Shown here: positions 1-11,290 of the stretch, piece by piece | Numbering within the stretch: the stretch's first letter is position 1 | Layout: each line of letters begins with the position of its first letter | Assembly (NCBI GenBank): GCA_027924585.1 | Contig: BSBM01000753.1 | Coordinates: 20,026,001 to 20,090,000, forward strand | Source of the DNA: Larix kaempferi | Taxonomy: Eukaryota > Streptophyta > Pinopsida > Pinales > Pinaceae | DNA length: 64,000 nucleotides | Direction of reading: 5' to 3' | The notes under the pieces: model-generated | Seen by the model: only the letters and a program-made list of their open reading frames with translations | The model's database searches: none | Told to the model about the DNA's origin: nothing | Made by a program: the position numbers and the translations under genes

Positions 1-230
1 ACTAAGATGCTACCCCCTCTGCCCATATTGATCTCTCTCTCTCTCTCCCCCAAATCCCCTCCTCACCCCTACCCCTTATCAACGAAACCCTCCCTACCCA
101 TCCCCCCCCCTCTCTCTCCTACTCCTCCACTTACCCCTAACCCCACCCCCTCTCTCTCTACCCCAACACCCTAACACTCCCTCGCACCCCCCCCTCACAC
201 ACACCCCTACTCCTCCCCCTACCACTAACC

Positions 231-280
<50 letters not shown>

Positions 281-1745
281 TACTAACCCCCTCTCTCACT
301 ATCTCTCCCTCCTAATCCTCCTCTTAGCTTTAATCCTCCCCCTCTTTCACTCTCTCTCCATCCTAATCCTCCTCTTACCTTTAATCCCTCCCCTCTCTCT
401 CTCTCTCTCTCTCTTTCCCCTAAAGCTCACTAAACCCTTCTCTTTCTCTTTCTCTCCCCTAGTCCTCTACCTACACCTAAACCCCACCTCTCCCTCTCCC
501 CCCAACCCCCTAACAACATCCCCACCTCTCTCTCTCTCAAACACTCTCAAAACCCCTCATATCTAGCCTACTCTCCCTACCCATAACCACCCCCTCCTCT
601 CTCTTTCTCTCTCCTACTCCCCCCACTCATAATCCCCTCTCTCTTTGTCTCACGTAATCCCAGTCCCCATACAACTTACCACACCCCGCCTCTAAATATC
701 TCTCTTCCCACTCTCTATACCCCCATTCTCTCTAACTTCCCTAATACTCCCTAAACCCCTACCGCTCCCCCACATTTATCTCTATCTTTTTCTCTCCCCC
801 AACCCTCCTACTCCCCTCTACACCTCCCCCATCGTGATCTCTATCTCTTTCTCTCCCCCAAACCCCCTCCTCCCCCTACCCCTAATCAACCACACCCTCC
901 ATCCCTTCACCCCCAAGCTCTCTCTCTCTCTCACTCAATCACTTACTCAGCCCTCTAGACATCAAACTACTTGTATCCCCCAACCATCTCTCTCACCCCA
1001 AACCCCTTAACATGCCCCCCCCCTCGATTCTATCTCTCTCTTTTTCTCTCTCTCTCACACACACACTCTCATACAAATAACCCCCCTCCTCTCTCTCTCT
1101 CTCTCACCCTCATACAAATAAAACCCCTCCTCTCTCTCTATCTCTCTCACCCTCATACAAATAACCACCCTCCTCTCTCTCTCTCTCTCTCATTTCCATA
1201 ACCCTTACTAACCCCTTCTCTCAGCCCCTTACTCCTCCCCCTACCTTAAACACCCTCCTCATCTCTGTCACTCTCTCCGCTCTTCCCCATAACCCTTAAT
1301 AACCCCATATCTTACTCTTTCTCTCCCTTACTCCTACACCTCCACCTTACCCCCACCACTTTCTCTCTCCCCTAACACTCTCTCCTCTCTCTCTCACTCT
1401 CATTACCATTACTTTCCCTCTCTCTCCCTAAACTCCCTCCTACTCTCCCTACCCATAACCACACCCTCCACCCCTCTCTTTCTCTCTACTACTTCCCCTA
1501 ACCCTACCACCCCCCGCTCTCCCTCTATCTCTCATACTCCCCCTTCCCCCAATCCCTCTCACTCTTTGTCTCACGTAATTTCCCTCCCCTTACAACTTAC
1601 CACCCCCCCTTCTCTCTCTCTACCCCAACCCCATACACCTTCTTCCCTCTAACTACCTTAATCCTCTCTAAATCCCCACCCCCAACCAAACTTTATCTCT
1701 ATCTATTTCTCTCCCCCAATCCCCCCTCACCCCCTTACCACTAAG
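1..1745. repeat. C/T-rich low-complexity repeat block
   Basis: The + strand is almost pure C and T with some A and very few G. It alternates CT runs, C runs, short CA runs (near 250-276) and phrases such as CCCTAAACCCC. Some phrases recur at long range: a TTTGTCTCACGTAAT phrase near 645 and again near 1570, and a TATCTCTATCTxTTTCTCTC phrase near 778 and 1693, about 915-920 bp apart. This suggests a higher-order repeat on top of the microsatellite. Open frames here are low-complexity artefacts. The block continues off the left edge. Confidence 0.9.
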
Positions 1746-1945
1746 GTAAATTTAATTTTTACCTAAACATGCCAAGTTTTAGCTCTATAAAACATGTACG
1801 CATTTGATCTCTACAAAACATGTGCGTGTTTTAGCTGTACAAAATGTGTACACATTTTACCTTTACAAAACAAATATGCGTTTTGTAGAACTAAAACATG
1901 TACACATTTTGTAGAGCTAAAATGCGCATGTGTTTTGGTTTTCAT
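1746..1945. repeat. Short degenerate tandem repeat, units about 30-35 bp
   Basis: Phrases like AAAACATGTACACATTTT followed by GTAGAGCTA or TTTAGCTCTA recur five or six times, some in inverted orientation. The region is therefore both tandem and partly palindromic. No coding signal is visible. It separates the pyrimidine block from AT-rich DNA. Confidence 0.6.
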
Positions 1946-2929
1946 GGCACCTGGATAGGTAAGAAAAGAAAATTTGAATTTAAAAGACACGTGCTCGCAT
2001 TTTTTAGCACTAAGACCGAGCCTTGTCACCTGCTCGGTTTTATTCACTCTTCTTATGTGTCTGCTTCAGATGTAGCTTTGGGTTAACCAAACTTGTGGTA
2101 TGGAATATGGTAAACCATAGCTAATTAGGCATCTCGCAATTTTTCTCAATATGATTTTGTTTCACCCCTCATTACAATATGTTACACACGATCTTTTTTT
2201 ATGAAATTTTAGACCGAGATAGTATTTTTTTATAGATTCCAAATATGTAATATTTTAAAAAAATGTATATTTTTTTTCTTCTATTTTTTCTTGTGTCGTT
2301 ACTCCTTAACTCAAACAACACAATGTTATGTTTTTTCCATATCTTTTTTGTTTCTCAATCATTTAAAAAAAATGTATGTTGCACTACTAGACATCAACCT
2401 CTATATGCTATAAAAAAATCGTGTTATGATCATTGCATTAAGACCTTCGAAATTTGCACCCACTCTTGGCATATTGTTTTCGAGGTTTGATCACTTAGAT
2501 AATTAAAAAAAGTTACAAGTTATTAAATTTATTTTGGAAAAATAGTGTTTCACTAGTACTATTTGTTCTCTATATGTCTACCAGTTTTTGTATGTCGACT
2601 CCATCACTTAGGAACTCAAAGAAAAGAAATATACCTTAAATTTACTAAAAAACTAAAAAGTACATGTTATAAAAGATCAAAATTGAGATAGTTATGAACA
2701 TTTTCAATAAATAAAATTTATATATTTGGAAATATGATTCAATTCCCTATATTTCATCCTTTTTACTTCAAGAAAGATCCATTGTGTAAGTATTTCAAAA
2801 TATCCATGTAAGTTTATGGATGCTTGTTTTTTTAGTTTTCTATTGCATCTATCATGTCAAAAAAGACCCTCATTAGCTTGCACCAGCTCTTATATATATG
2901 CTTCTAAGCTTAAGCAGGAGAAGACATTT
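1946..2929. other. AT-rich DNA, no gene seen
   Basis: AT-rich with many A and T runs. Short open frames show no recognisable protein motif and no conserved codon pattern. I see nothing here that supports a gene. Confidence 0.5.
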
Positions 2930-4090
2930 CCCTGTATGATTGTAGTTAATTTAATTATTACTTATGTGCTAAATAAAAGAGGGTGTTTCACCTTGATGAA
3001 TCTATGTATAATATCTTATGGATTTTGTGTTGAAAAAGAGAGGGCATTTCCCCTTTGTGATCCTATCGTACTTCTTTTGTGTTAAAAGGAGAGGGCATGC
3101 CCTTGGTGATTTTATTTACAATATCTCATTGCTTCTGAGTTTGCCAAGAAGAGGGACGGCTTCCTTGAGGAGAGACAAGTCCCCTCATATATTTTAGTAT
3201 TTTATAGTTTCTATGTTGAATGAATAAGTCCGATAAGGAGAGGGTGTTTCCATTGTGGTTCTATTTTATAAATATTTAATTTATTCGGTGATAAAGGAGA
3301 GAGGGAGTTTCCCCTTGTGATCCTTTATTTGCTTCAGTGGTAAAGGAGAGAGGGAATTTCCCCTTCGCGATCCTATTTAAAATAACTTAATGTTTATGCA
3401 ATTGTGGACTATTTAAAATAACTTAATGTTTATGCAATTGTGAAGAGAGGGACGTTCTCCCTTTGGAAAGTGGAATTCCATTTAACCTAATTCTATTATT
3501 GCTTCTGTTGAGTAGAGAGGGCATTTCCTTTTTGGGTCTAGTTAAATATATCAATGCTTTTGAAAATTGTTTTATTATTGCTCCTGTGCTGATCAGGAGG
3601 GTAGTTCCCACTCATTCTAGAGAGAAAGAGGGGCAACCTCCTTGAGGAGGCCCGAGCCCCTTGTTATTTTATTTGTTTAGATTCAACCTTTAGTATATGA
3701 GGGAGTTGTCCCTTGTGACTGCAATTAATTAATTAATGTGTCTGTATTTGTGAAGAATACGGATTCCTCTTTAACCTAAATTTTATTATTGTTGGTATAT
3801 ATTAATGATTCTGCATTTGTGAAGGAGAGGTATGCCCCCCTGAGGAGAGTCGAGTCCCCCTCTAATTTAATTAATTATATGTTATTGTAGAAAGAAGAGA
3901 CGACTTCCCTTGAATTAGTTACATATATTAATTTTATTGTTGTAGAATAGGGTGACTCGGGAAATTTGTCCCTTGAAAATATTAATCTTATCCCTATTAA
4001 ATAGGGAATCTTTTGAGGGAGGTTTGACCCTTGATAATATTAATCTTTGTTTTGTTTAATGCATGCTAGTACAAAGGGCGATCTCAGGTT
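2930..4090. repeat. Degenerate minisatellite, units roughly 80-100 bp
   Basis: The phrase GAGAGGGCATTTCCCCTTGTG, in many variants, followed by an AT-rich spacer with TTAT, ATATCTTA and CTTCTGTG pieces, recurs about ten times. A perfect short direct duplication (AACTTAATGTTTATGCAATTG) lies near 3380-3440. Units have diverged by substitutions and indels, so the array is old. No protein is recognisable. Confidence 0.65.
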
Positions 4091-5737
4091 GAGGGTCGAC
4101 CCATTTGGTTAATGTATAAAAGAAAGGGTGATTTCGTTATAACAATCGGCCCATTTTTACTTTTATATTGCTCCATGTTGTGTGTAATTTTTAAATTGAA
4201 ATTATACATGTAGAAATCTTGAATAATGTAAGAGTTGACCATTATGTTATTTGGAAGCCAAGCTTGTTGTTTAAAAGTTGAACTTCTTGTTTGAAAGCCA
4301 AGCCTCAACGTTTGAGAGCCAAGCTGCATAATTCGTTATTGAAAGATTGGTAGTCGAGATCTCTTACTTTAACTATTAAGAACCAAACTCTATTGAATTA
4401 GAGTCAAGGGCTTATTTTGGGTAGTTTCTAAGCATCAAGGGCTTTGTTGTTCTAAGTGCTCATAATGTAGTTATAATGTCTAAGAGCGATTTCTTTTATT
4501 TCAGAGTCAAGTTTTCTGATTGAATATTAAATACTTGTATATTAATTGTTTAAAACTATGCTTTAGTGTTTAAAAACAAGGTTTATTATTCTACCTTAAT
4601 TGAAAATCAACTCCAATCAGATCTTTGAGGATAAGTCATATGTTCAAGTTATGATGAGAAATATTTGTGAAAGATTTATATTGTTCCTTCTCCCTAGTGG
4701 ACATGTTATCCAACTCAGGGTGTGGCCCCTCGGTAGAAATAATACATGTTGTACAGAACGCCTATGGTTGGGAAGGAATGTTGCACTTGCACATTCAGTT
4801 GCCTGGGACAACTTGTTCAAGATAAATGTTTATTTTATGCCATGTTATTGTTGTTGTTCAATTAAATTTAATTTATTTGAAATGTAGAAATGTTCTCTAT
4901 TCATTATGATATTATTGTGTACTCATGTTGGTTAGCTACTCGTGGACATATGATGGAATTGTTGCCAAGAGTATATATATATATATATGCCATTGTTATA
5001 GTATAGTCATTGAAAAGAATGTCATTGTTTTGCATAGTGAATGGTGGATGTTTATATAATTTAAGCACGATAATGACTTGTTGGTGATATTAATTCATTC
5101 CTATCTAGATTTTAATGTTGTAAGAAATGAGTCATTATGAGAAATATCTAAGATTGATTAAATTTCAATAGATTAGATGTGATCTTGCTTGTTTGTAGTA
5201 TTGGTTGGGTACTAGTATTAATAATATATGATAAATTTATGACGAGGTAACATTTCAGGGAGGTAATGAATTATGCTGCTAAGTTTCCCTAGCATGTGCA
5301 TGCTTATCATTGATCATATGATCAATTAAACTTTGTTTCATATACATACATTAAGTAACCATGCTTGGTTGGCCAGGACCTCGACTTGACATCACTTGCG
5401 ATGTGTGCAAGTAGATCAGTGTGATTGATTTGAATAGATTCTTATATAATTATTTATACCTTAGAATATTTGAGGATTAGGGTGAAGAGTTATTGGTTTA
5501 ATCTTAAACCTGGTTTGATACCCTTAGCCTCTATAACTTTTAATATGAATGGTAAGCTCATAAACATTGTGTCAAAATGTGAACACTATGTGTTAAGTAA
5601 AGTTCATTACACTCGATGCGCATACTTGTGGTTGATAACATGGTATGTGATGATGTTGTTATTTAGCTAACTATATGGCATGTTTAGAAAAAGAGTAAGT
5701 TTTACCATCTAACTTGATTGTATATGACTTATTAATA
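4091..5737. other. AT-rich DNA with short repeats, no gene seen
   Basis: 4230-4400 carries several copies of a GAGAGCCAAGCTT-like phrase. 4973-4988 is a short AT run. The rest is unremarkable AT-rich DNA ending at the target site of the Copia element. No supported coding region. Confidence 0.5.
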
Positions 5738-5742
5738 AATGT

Positions 5743-6345
5743 TGTTGAAATATTGTAACTTCTAAGAATATTATATTTGTACTTTATTATTCCGGAGATG
5801 TTTCATTCCTCCGTGAAGACCTTGTTGTATATCCGGAGATGTTTTATTCCTCCGTGGAGAATGTGGTAACTTGGGTTATTAGACTTCCCTAGTGGGGGTC
5901 GGCCGTGTATGAGTCATGTGGGTTAAAGAGTTGTTAAACCACCCTAGTGGGGTCAGCCCTACCACATTATGTTAATTAGTTAAGTTGGGGCCGACCTAGT
6001 TAATGTAAAAGACAAGTCGGAGTAGTGTATAAATAGACGAGGCGTGTTCCTCATTTATCACACTCACATTCATTACACTCACTTGTGATTGGCGCATAGG
6101 TGAGAGAGATATATGCTATGGAGGAGAAGGAGATCATGTCTAGGGTTTACATCTTTGTATTTGCTGGTCATCTATATTGAGGAAGCTTTACTAGGTTTTC
6201 TACCCCATGAGGGTTTCCCAGGATAAATCTGTGTCTCTTGTGTTTATGGTGTGCTTGTTGTTCTTTCAGTGATCATGTATATGCTATTGTTGTGAAATCG
6301 AATGTAATGCTGATATTTTCTATCTTAGGATATTAAATATTAACA
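5743..6345 (+). repeat. 5' LTR of Copia-A
   Basis: 603 bp, TG at the start and CA at the end, directly followed by the primer site. It aligns with 22709-23315 along its whole length with scattered substitutions and small indels. It contains an internally repeated phrase (CCTAGTGGGGTCGGCC-like) and a TATA box. Confidence 0.9.
6028..6036 (+). promoter_or_regulatory. TATA box in Copia-A 5' LTR
   Basis: TATAAATAG sits about two thirds of the way between upstream LTR sequence and the conserved downstream part. The same motif is at 22993-23001 in the 3' LTR and, on the - strand, at 23981-23989 and 30367-30375 in the LTRs of the related Copia-B. Conservation in four LTRs supports it as the core promoter. 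Confidence 0.75.
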
Positions 6346-6358
6346 TGGTATCAGAGCT
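6346..6358 (+). other. Primer binding site, initiator-Met type
   Basis: TGGTATCAGAGCT immediately follows the LTR end at 6345. This is the usual plant Copia primer site complementary to the 3' end of initiator tRNA-Met. Confidence 0.9.
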
Positions 6359-7560
6359 AACCTGAAGGAAAGCAATGTATGGCACTTACGACACTTGCTT
6401 CACTTGCGACAATTTGAAGGTTAGGGTTTTATATAGCAAAAACCAGTCATCATGGAAATTTCTCTATAAATCCATTTTGGAGAAGTTTCAGGACCTGAAA
6501 CCTTTACAGGTCATAGATAACATCCCCAGGTACCTTCCGTCCGAAGCACAACTTCTAATTCATTGTAATTTGTGATTTATGATCAGTACAAGTTAGGGTT
6601 TCTCCCTCTTCCAGATCTCAGTCATAAACAGGCGACCTAGAAAAAAAAAAGGTCAAAACATGGGCTAGGAAGCTCCAAATGAAATTTTGTAAAAAGTGAT
6701 AAGTAGGGTACGAACTTTAGTTTCTCAGGTAACTTTTTCAGTGGCCGAAATTGAACCAGTGACACGTGGCACACCGTACAAGTTCGCTCTCCTGTTTTAT
6801 CCAATAAATAGGTCACGTTTCAAAATGTGGCATAACTCTCTCTCAAAAAATCCAATTGAGGTCAGACATATGGGATTGGAAATATGACAGGTCGGGCTAC
6901 CACAAGCAGAATTTTCAGACCCTGTGGGTTTGTAGTTTCGGAGTTACACCAGAAACAATCAGGTGCATATTTCTATCCAAACAAAATTGGATTTTGAGCA
7001 CCTTCATTTTTGGATCGTCACTACTATGGGAAATTAGGGTTTCGGAGAAAGTTGAAATTATTGGAGTTGGAGACCACGGTTGGATTCTCCTCATCAAAAT
7101 TGAAATTTAGAGACCAAGATCAAATTTTTTGGTTGGGTAGAAGGCCGGTCTTGATCAAACCCTAGTTCGGATTTTGATTGAAAAGGTGGAATATTAGGGC
7201 TTCTGCAAAAGTTGGAATTTTTTAAATCTCTGACCATGGCTAGAAGCTCCTCATAAAAATCAAAGTTTAGTGCACAAGATAAAACCTTTTGGATGGGCAT
7301 AAGATCGGGCTTTATCAAACCCTAGTTCGGGGTCCTGTCCAGTGAATCCAGAAGTTTCAAAGTCAATTTTGAGGGGTCAAATTTTGCAGTTTTCAAAATC
7401 TGAGTATACCAACTTGACCAGCTCAGCAAGGCACATGTTTCCATCCTTTTAGAAGTTTGAATTTTCAGGGTTTCTTTGACAAACCCTAATACAGCTTCAC
7501 GTCCGCTTTCATCAAATCAAAGTGGATTAGGTTAACCTAGAAGAAAATGAATTAGACTCT
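6359..7560 (+). other. Copia-A untranslated leader with 160-bp duplication
   Basis: No Gag is found where a Copia element normally has it. The sequence resembles plant 5' UTR material, with repeated AAACCCTAGTTCGG phrases. Two of these (7157-7170 and 7317-7330) mark a roughly 160-bp tandem duplication. The inverted counterpart in Copia-B (about 28700-29960) shares the same phrases, for example the block around 6740-6830, so the leader is a family trait. Confidence 0.6.
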
Positions 7561-8830
7561 TGTATAAGTGAAGAAGTTCTAGTTTCAGACGGAGATGAGG
7601 CTAAGGACTTACATAAGAAGACTACTCGTCAGGTATGACTTGAGAAGTCACAGGTATGATCTTGAAATTTGATTCTTGATTAAGTTCATAAATACGATTG
7701 TCTTCATGCTATTGAGGTTAGTACAATTACGATTGTTTGATAATGAATTCATGTGAATGATAGAAGACATTCATTGATTAGGATTATGACACTTATGATT
7801 GTACTAATGAACTGTGGTGTTGTATGAGGTTGATGTTGTCCGCTAACATGAGAGGTACATCAAGAAAGTTCTAGACCAAGAACATATGACCATGGTAACA
7901 TGAAGACAAAGACTCATGGATCACATAGAAGCTCTACTTACGAGGTATGTATGACTTTATTCTACTATGCTTAACCTATGAGATATGCAGGTTCTAGCAC
8001 AAGGTCTCTAAGTCATTGAAGAGAACAAGAAGACATTATGCAGGTATGTTAGACATAACTAGCTGACATGATAACCAGGTATGTTTTCCTATATCGGTTA
8101 GAATTCTACTTTGCATTAAGATCTTAGGTAAGTATACCTATGTATGAAATGATCATGACCATACATACTTAATATTATTTAGAATTATAATGTTTTGATA
8201 GTATTGAGACTATATTAATTAATGTATGATTATGTATGAGATCATGAGGATGACACTAGTGCACACTTGAGCATGCATAGTTGTCCAAGATGGATAGAAG
8301 CTCAAAGACATATAATCATGAAGGGAAAATAGAGATCAAGCGGGAGGCAACCACACAAATATAAAAGATAAGTATTTAAGTTGTCATTTGAATTACTTCT
8401 TGAATCTAGGAATAGTAAATGATATTGCTCATAGTAGTTATATGCATTCCTAGAATATATCATGTCAAGTGTAAACATTCATATAGCATTGAACAAGTAT
8501 ACTACTAATATGCATATGATTGGTAAGTTGGACAAACATTCCAATGTTGCTTGTCTAGAATGAAACCTCTTTGCTAACGTGCTAAGAGTTGTGCACACTC
8601 TCGATAGTATGTTATGGTAAAGATGGAAGGCATCTATATAACCATTGTATGCGTACATGATATGGAAAAGTGTTGTGCGAAATTATTGGTCAAGATAGTT
8701 GCATGACTATGTGAATCATATCTGTATGCATGATCATTGAAATTTCAACATGATTTGATGATTATGAAGTATTACTAATCATGTAATTAACTTTGATTTG
8801 TAGGAAAGATCATGTGAAGTATGATGAGCA
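7561..8830 (+). other. Copia-A intron-like segment in place of gag/protease/integrase
   Basis: Repeated consensus-like 5' splice sites AG|GTATG occur with GT at 7633, 7654, 7945, 8044 and 8079, plus AG|GTAAG near 8128. 3' splice-like CAG or TAG ends lie at 7990 and 8813. The short exon-like stretches between them, for example around 7900-7944 and 7991-8043, are more similar to Copia-B than the intervening AT-rich stretches. The same order is found on the - strand of Copia-B (about 27530-28640). No Gag, protease or integrase motif is visible in either copy. Whether it is really spliced is inference. Confidence 0.45.
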
Positions 8831-8934
8831 CCTGTTCCAAAGAATGAGTGATGGATGTTCAACAAGAAGACTTACAAATCAAACGTAATATACAAGGCTT
8901 GTGGCTAGAAGATTCTCTTAGAAAGCAGAAGAGG

Positions 8935-10114
8935 ATCATGACGAGATGTTTGCTCCAAGTGGCTAGATAAAGACCATTCTCTTAAATGGTGAAATATAAG
9001 AAAACTCTGTACGCGCACCCAGGATCGATAGTAATTTTATGAGCTTAATGATCACCATGGGTGATGTAGATTTCAACCTTTTCTACAAGGTTGAAGATGG
9101 TGTCTCTATACAGATGACATTCTTCTCATAGATGGATGCAAAAAGGAACTCGCCACAAAGTTTGAATGATCTTGAGGCTCATATCAATAGACCCATTTGA
9201 CGAGAGATGGCATGGATAGATATGCAAAAGATAATTCAGAGTAGGAATGATGTTCAGTCACAGAGGGAGAATTGATAGATTCTTGACAAGCTTGGGCTTT
9301 AACAAAAGTAAAGTTGATCCTAACCTTTACCTTAAGGTTATGGATGATACTATTATTATATGTGGATGATCTCTTTCTTATAGGAAATGAGAAACAGATC
9401 ATGGAAAGCAAGAAGAAGCTAGGTACATAACTTCAGATGAAAAATCTCAGATTGATGAATTAGTTCCTAGGTCTGGAAGTATGGGAAGGCACAGAATGAA
9501 TCTTTCTCAAACAGGGAAAGTATATTGTGGAAATATTGAGAAGATTTGATATGTTGGAATGTAAAGCCATGGCCACTCTCATGGGTTCCAACCTGAAGTT
9601 GTTAGCTGATGACTCATTAGAGTTAGTGAATGTGACTCTGTAAAGACAGATTATTGGGTCATTGATGTATCTGACGAATATCAGGCCAAATATATGCTTT
9701 GCTGTGAAAACCTTGAGTCAGTATCTAGTGGCACCTAGGCATGTTCACACGATAGTTTCAAAGCATGTGATGAGGTATCTAAAGGGTACGATAGACTTTG
9801 GTCTATGTTATCTTGGAGATCATGACTTTAAATTATATGGCTTCACAGATGTTGATTGGGAAAGAAGTATCAGACAGGAAGGGCACATCGGGCAGATGTT
9901 ATTGTCTGGGATCTGCCATGATCTCGTGGTTTAGTAGGAAGAAATATAGTGTGGCTCTCGGTACAACTGAAGCGTAATATATAGTTTCTTGTCTTGCTAG
10001 TTGTATGGCTTTATAAATTGTTATCAGGATTGTTTGACTTAAAGATGGACTCCACTATGATCTTGTGTGATAACCAGAGTTGTATCAAGATGAATAAGAA
10101 GCCAGTGTTCCATG
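8935..10114 (+). pseudogene. Copia-A pol remnant: reverse transcriptase and RNase H, 5' part
   Basis: Frame-shifted translation gives pieces of Copia reverse transcriptase: an EMFAP motif near 8945, a KKTLYA-like piece near 8998, and an FNLFYKV piece near 9075. The catalytic YVDD is encoded at 9359-9370, followed by the QMKNL region. RNase H follows in better condition: the IIGSLMYLTN, RPNICFAV and GFTDVDW blocks (about 9650-9870), a PVFH block at the end, and the CDNQSC motif at 10060-10085. Several frameshifts, stops and internal deletions in the palm region make it non-functional. The gene is cut at 10114 by the nested element and resumes at 20698. It once made the enzyme copying element RNA into DNA in the cytoplasmic particle. 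Confidence 0.85.
10110..10114. repeat. Target duplication CCATG, left
   Basis: CCATG occurs at 10110-10114 and again at 20693-20697, exactly flanking the inserted LTR element. Removing one copy restores the RNase H reading from PVFH into DKSKHIEI, which confirms the insertion site. Confidence 0.95.
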
Positions 10115-10835
10115 TGTTAACACCTAAAAAGTGCTCACTAGCTCATTCCCTTACTCACATGACCCATTTGTCCACTTTTTCACCATCTGAGCCTCCGAAA
10201 CCAACGAAAGGTCACCAAAAGACCTTAGTACACCCCTTTTTCCATTAAAAAAGATTATTTTTCCAAGAAAATCATAAAAAACCCTCAAAAAGGGTCCAAA
10301 TTCCCAAAAATATTAAAAAGGGAATTAAAATATTATTTTTATTCAAAAAAGGAAAAAGGAGGGAAAAGTACCTAAACCATGTTGGTCAATACCATTTGGT
10401 TTCCACAAAACCACAAATGGTATTCCTCACCACCAAAACCTATAAAAAGGTGGTAGGGGCTCCTCATTTCACATCCATCCATTATCTCATCCTTATGCTG
10501 CTGAAATCTCCCCTGAGCATTTTAGCCATTGCAAACCACATTGGACAAGAGACCATTGGAGATTGGAGTTGCTCATCCTTGGAGCCATTCAACCTCACCA
10601 TTAGAGGTATTGATTCCGCAAGCACTTGCTTGCCCCCCCACTTTTCAATACAAAAATTATTTCTTATGTTTCTTGTTCTTGATTTTTGAAATATTTAAAT
10701 TATTTGCTTAGATTCTTGCTTAGATCCATGAAAAGTATTGTTTATTTAGTTTATTGTTTTTATTTCTATTGAAACTGCTACTACTAGTTAGTAGGTGCCC
10801 ATAGCACTAAGCTTGGTTGCAAAACCGAGCCAACA
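10115..10835 (+). repeat. 5' LTR of the Tat-like element
   Basis: 721 bp, TGTTAACACC at the start and GAGCCAACA at the end. By eye it differs from 19972-20692 only at one base (C at 10546, G at 20403). Open frames inside it (10396-10711) are copies of those in the other LTR and show no protein family. Confidence 0.95.
10441..10449 (+). promoter_or_regulatory. TATA box in Tat-like 5' LTR
   Basis: TATAAAAAG lies 326 bp into the LTR and is repeated at 20298-20306 in the 3' LTR. It is the only good TATA motif in the LTR and sits where a U3/R border is expected. Confidence 0.6.
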
Positions 10836-10840
10836 GTTTT

Positions 10841-10857
10841 TGGCGACTCCGCTTTGG
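10841..10857 (+). other. Primer binding site, tRNA-Arg-like
   Basis: TGGCGACTCCGCTTTGG begins five bases after the LTR end. The TGGCGACTCCGC core matches the primer sites I know from Ogre/Tat Gypsy elements, which use a tRNA-Arg primer. A tRNA comparison was not run. Confidence 0.65.
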
Positions 10858-11029
10858 TTTGAACTATAGATCTCTAGTTTTGCCTTTAATCTTAGTTTTT
10901 TATGAGTTTTTAACCTTTAGATCCATAGATCTGCCATCTTAGACAGCAGATCCATTGCTGCTCTGAGTTTTGGCCCCATAAACAGCCCAAAATTTTGAAT
11001 TTTCGGGTTCGTTTCTCGGTTTCCGTGCA

Positions 11030-11290
11030 CGGCTTCCGCCTCGCGGTTTTTTGCCAGACAGTCGCGCGGTCCATCGCGACTTTTCTGCGTTTTTCCGCGC
11101 GGCCCATCGCGGCTTTTTTCCAGACAGTCGCGCGGCCCATCGCGACTTTTCTGCGTTTTTCCGCGCGGCCCATCGAGGCTTTTTGCCAGAAACCCGCGCG
11201 GTCCATCGCGACTGTGCGACAGAAACCCGCGCGGTCCATCGCGACTTTTGGTCCAAAACCCGCGCGGTCCATGTCATTTTTTGGCCGCGC
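11030..11290. repeat. CpG-rich tandem array in the leader, unit about 33 bp
   Basis: About eight units of the type CGCGCGGYCCATCGCGACTT followed by a short T-rich linker. In the middle two units form a longer repeat of about 66 bp. The array is dense in CpG while its surroundings are AT-rich. All frames on both strands stay open through it, but they translate to simple repeats and are not taken as genes. Confidence 0.85.

Noticed and set aside
971-1201. Open frame in the C/T-rich block
   Set aside because: Product is only Ser/Leu/Pro/His simple repeat from CT and CA runs.
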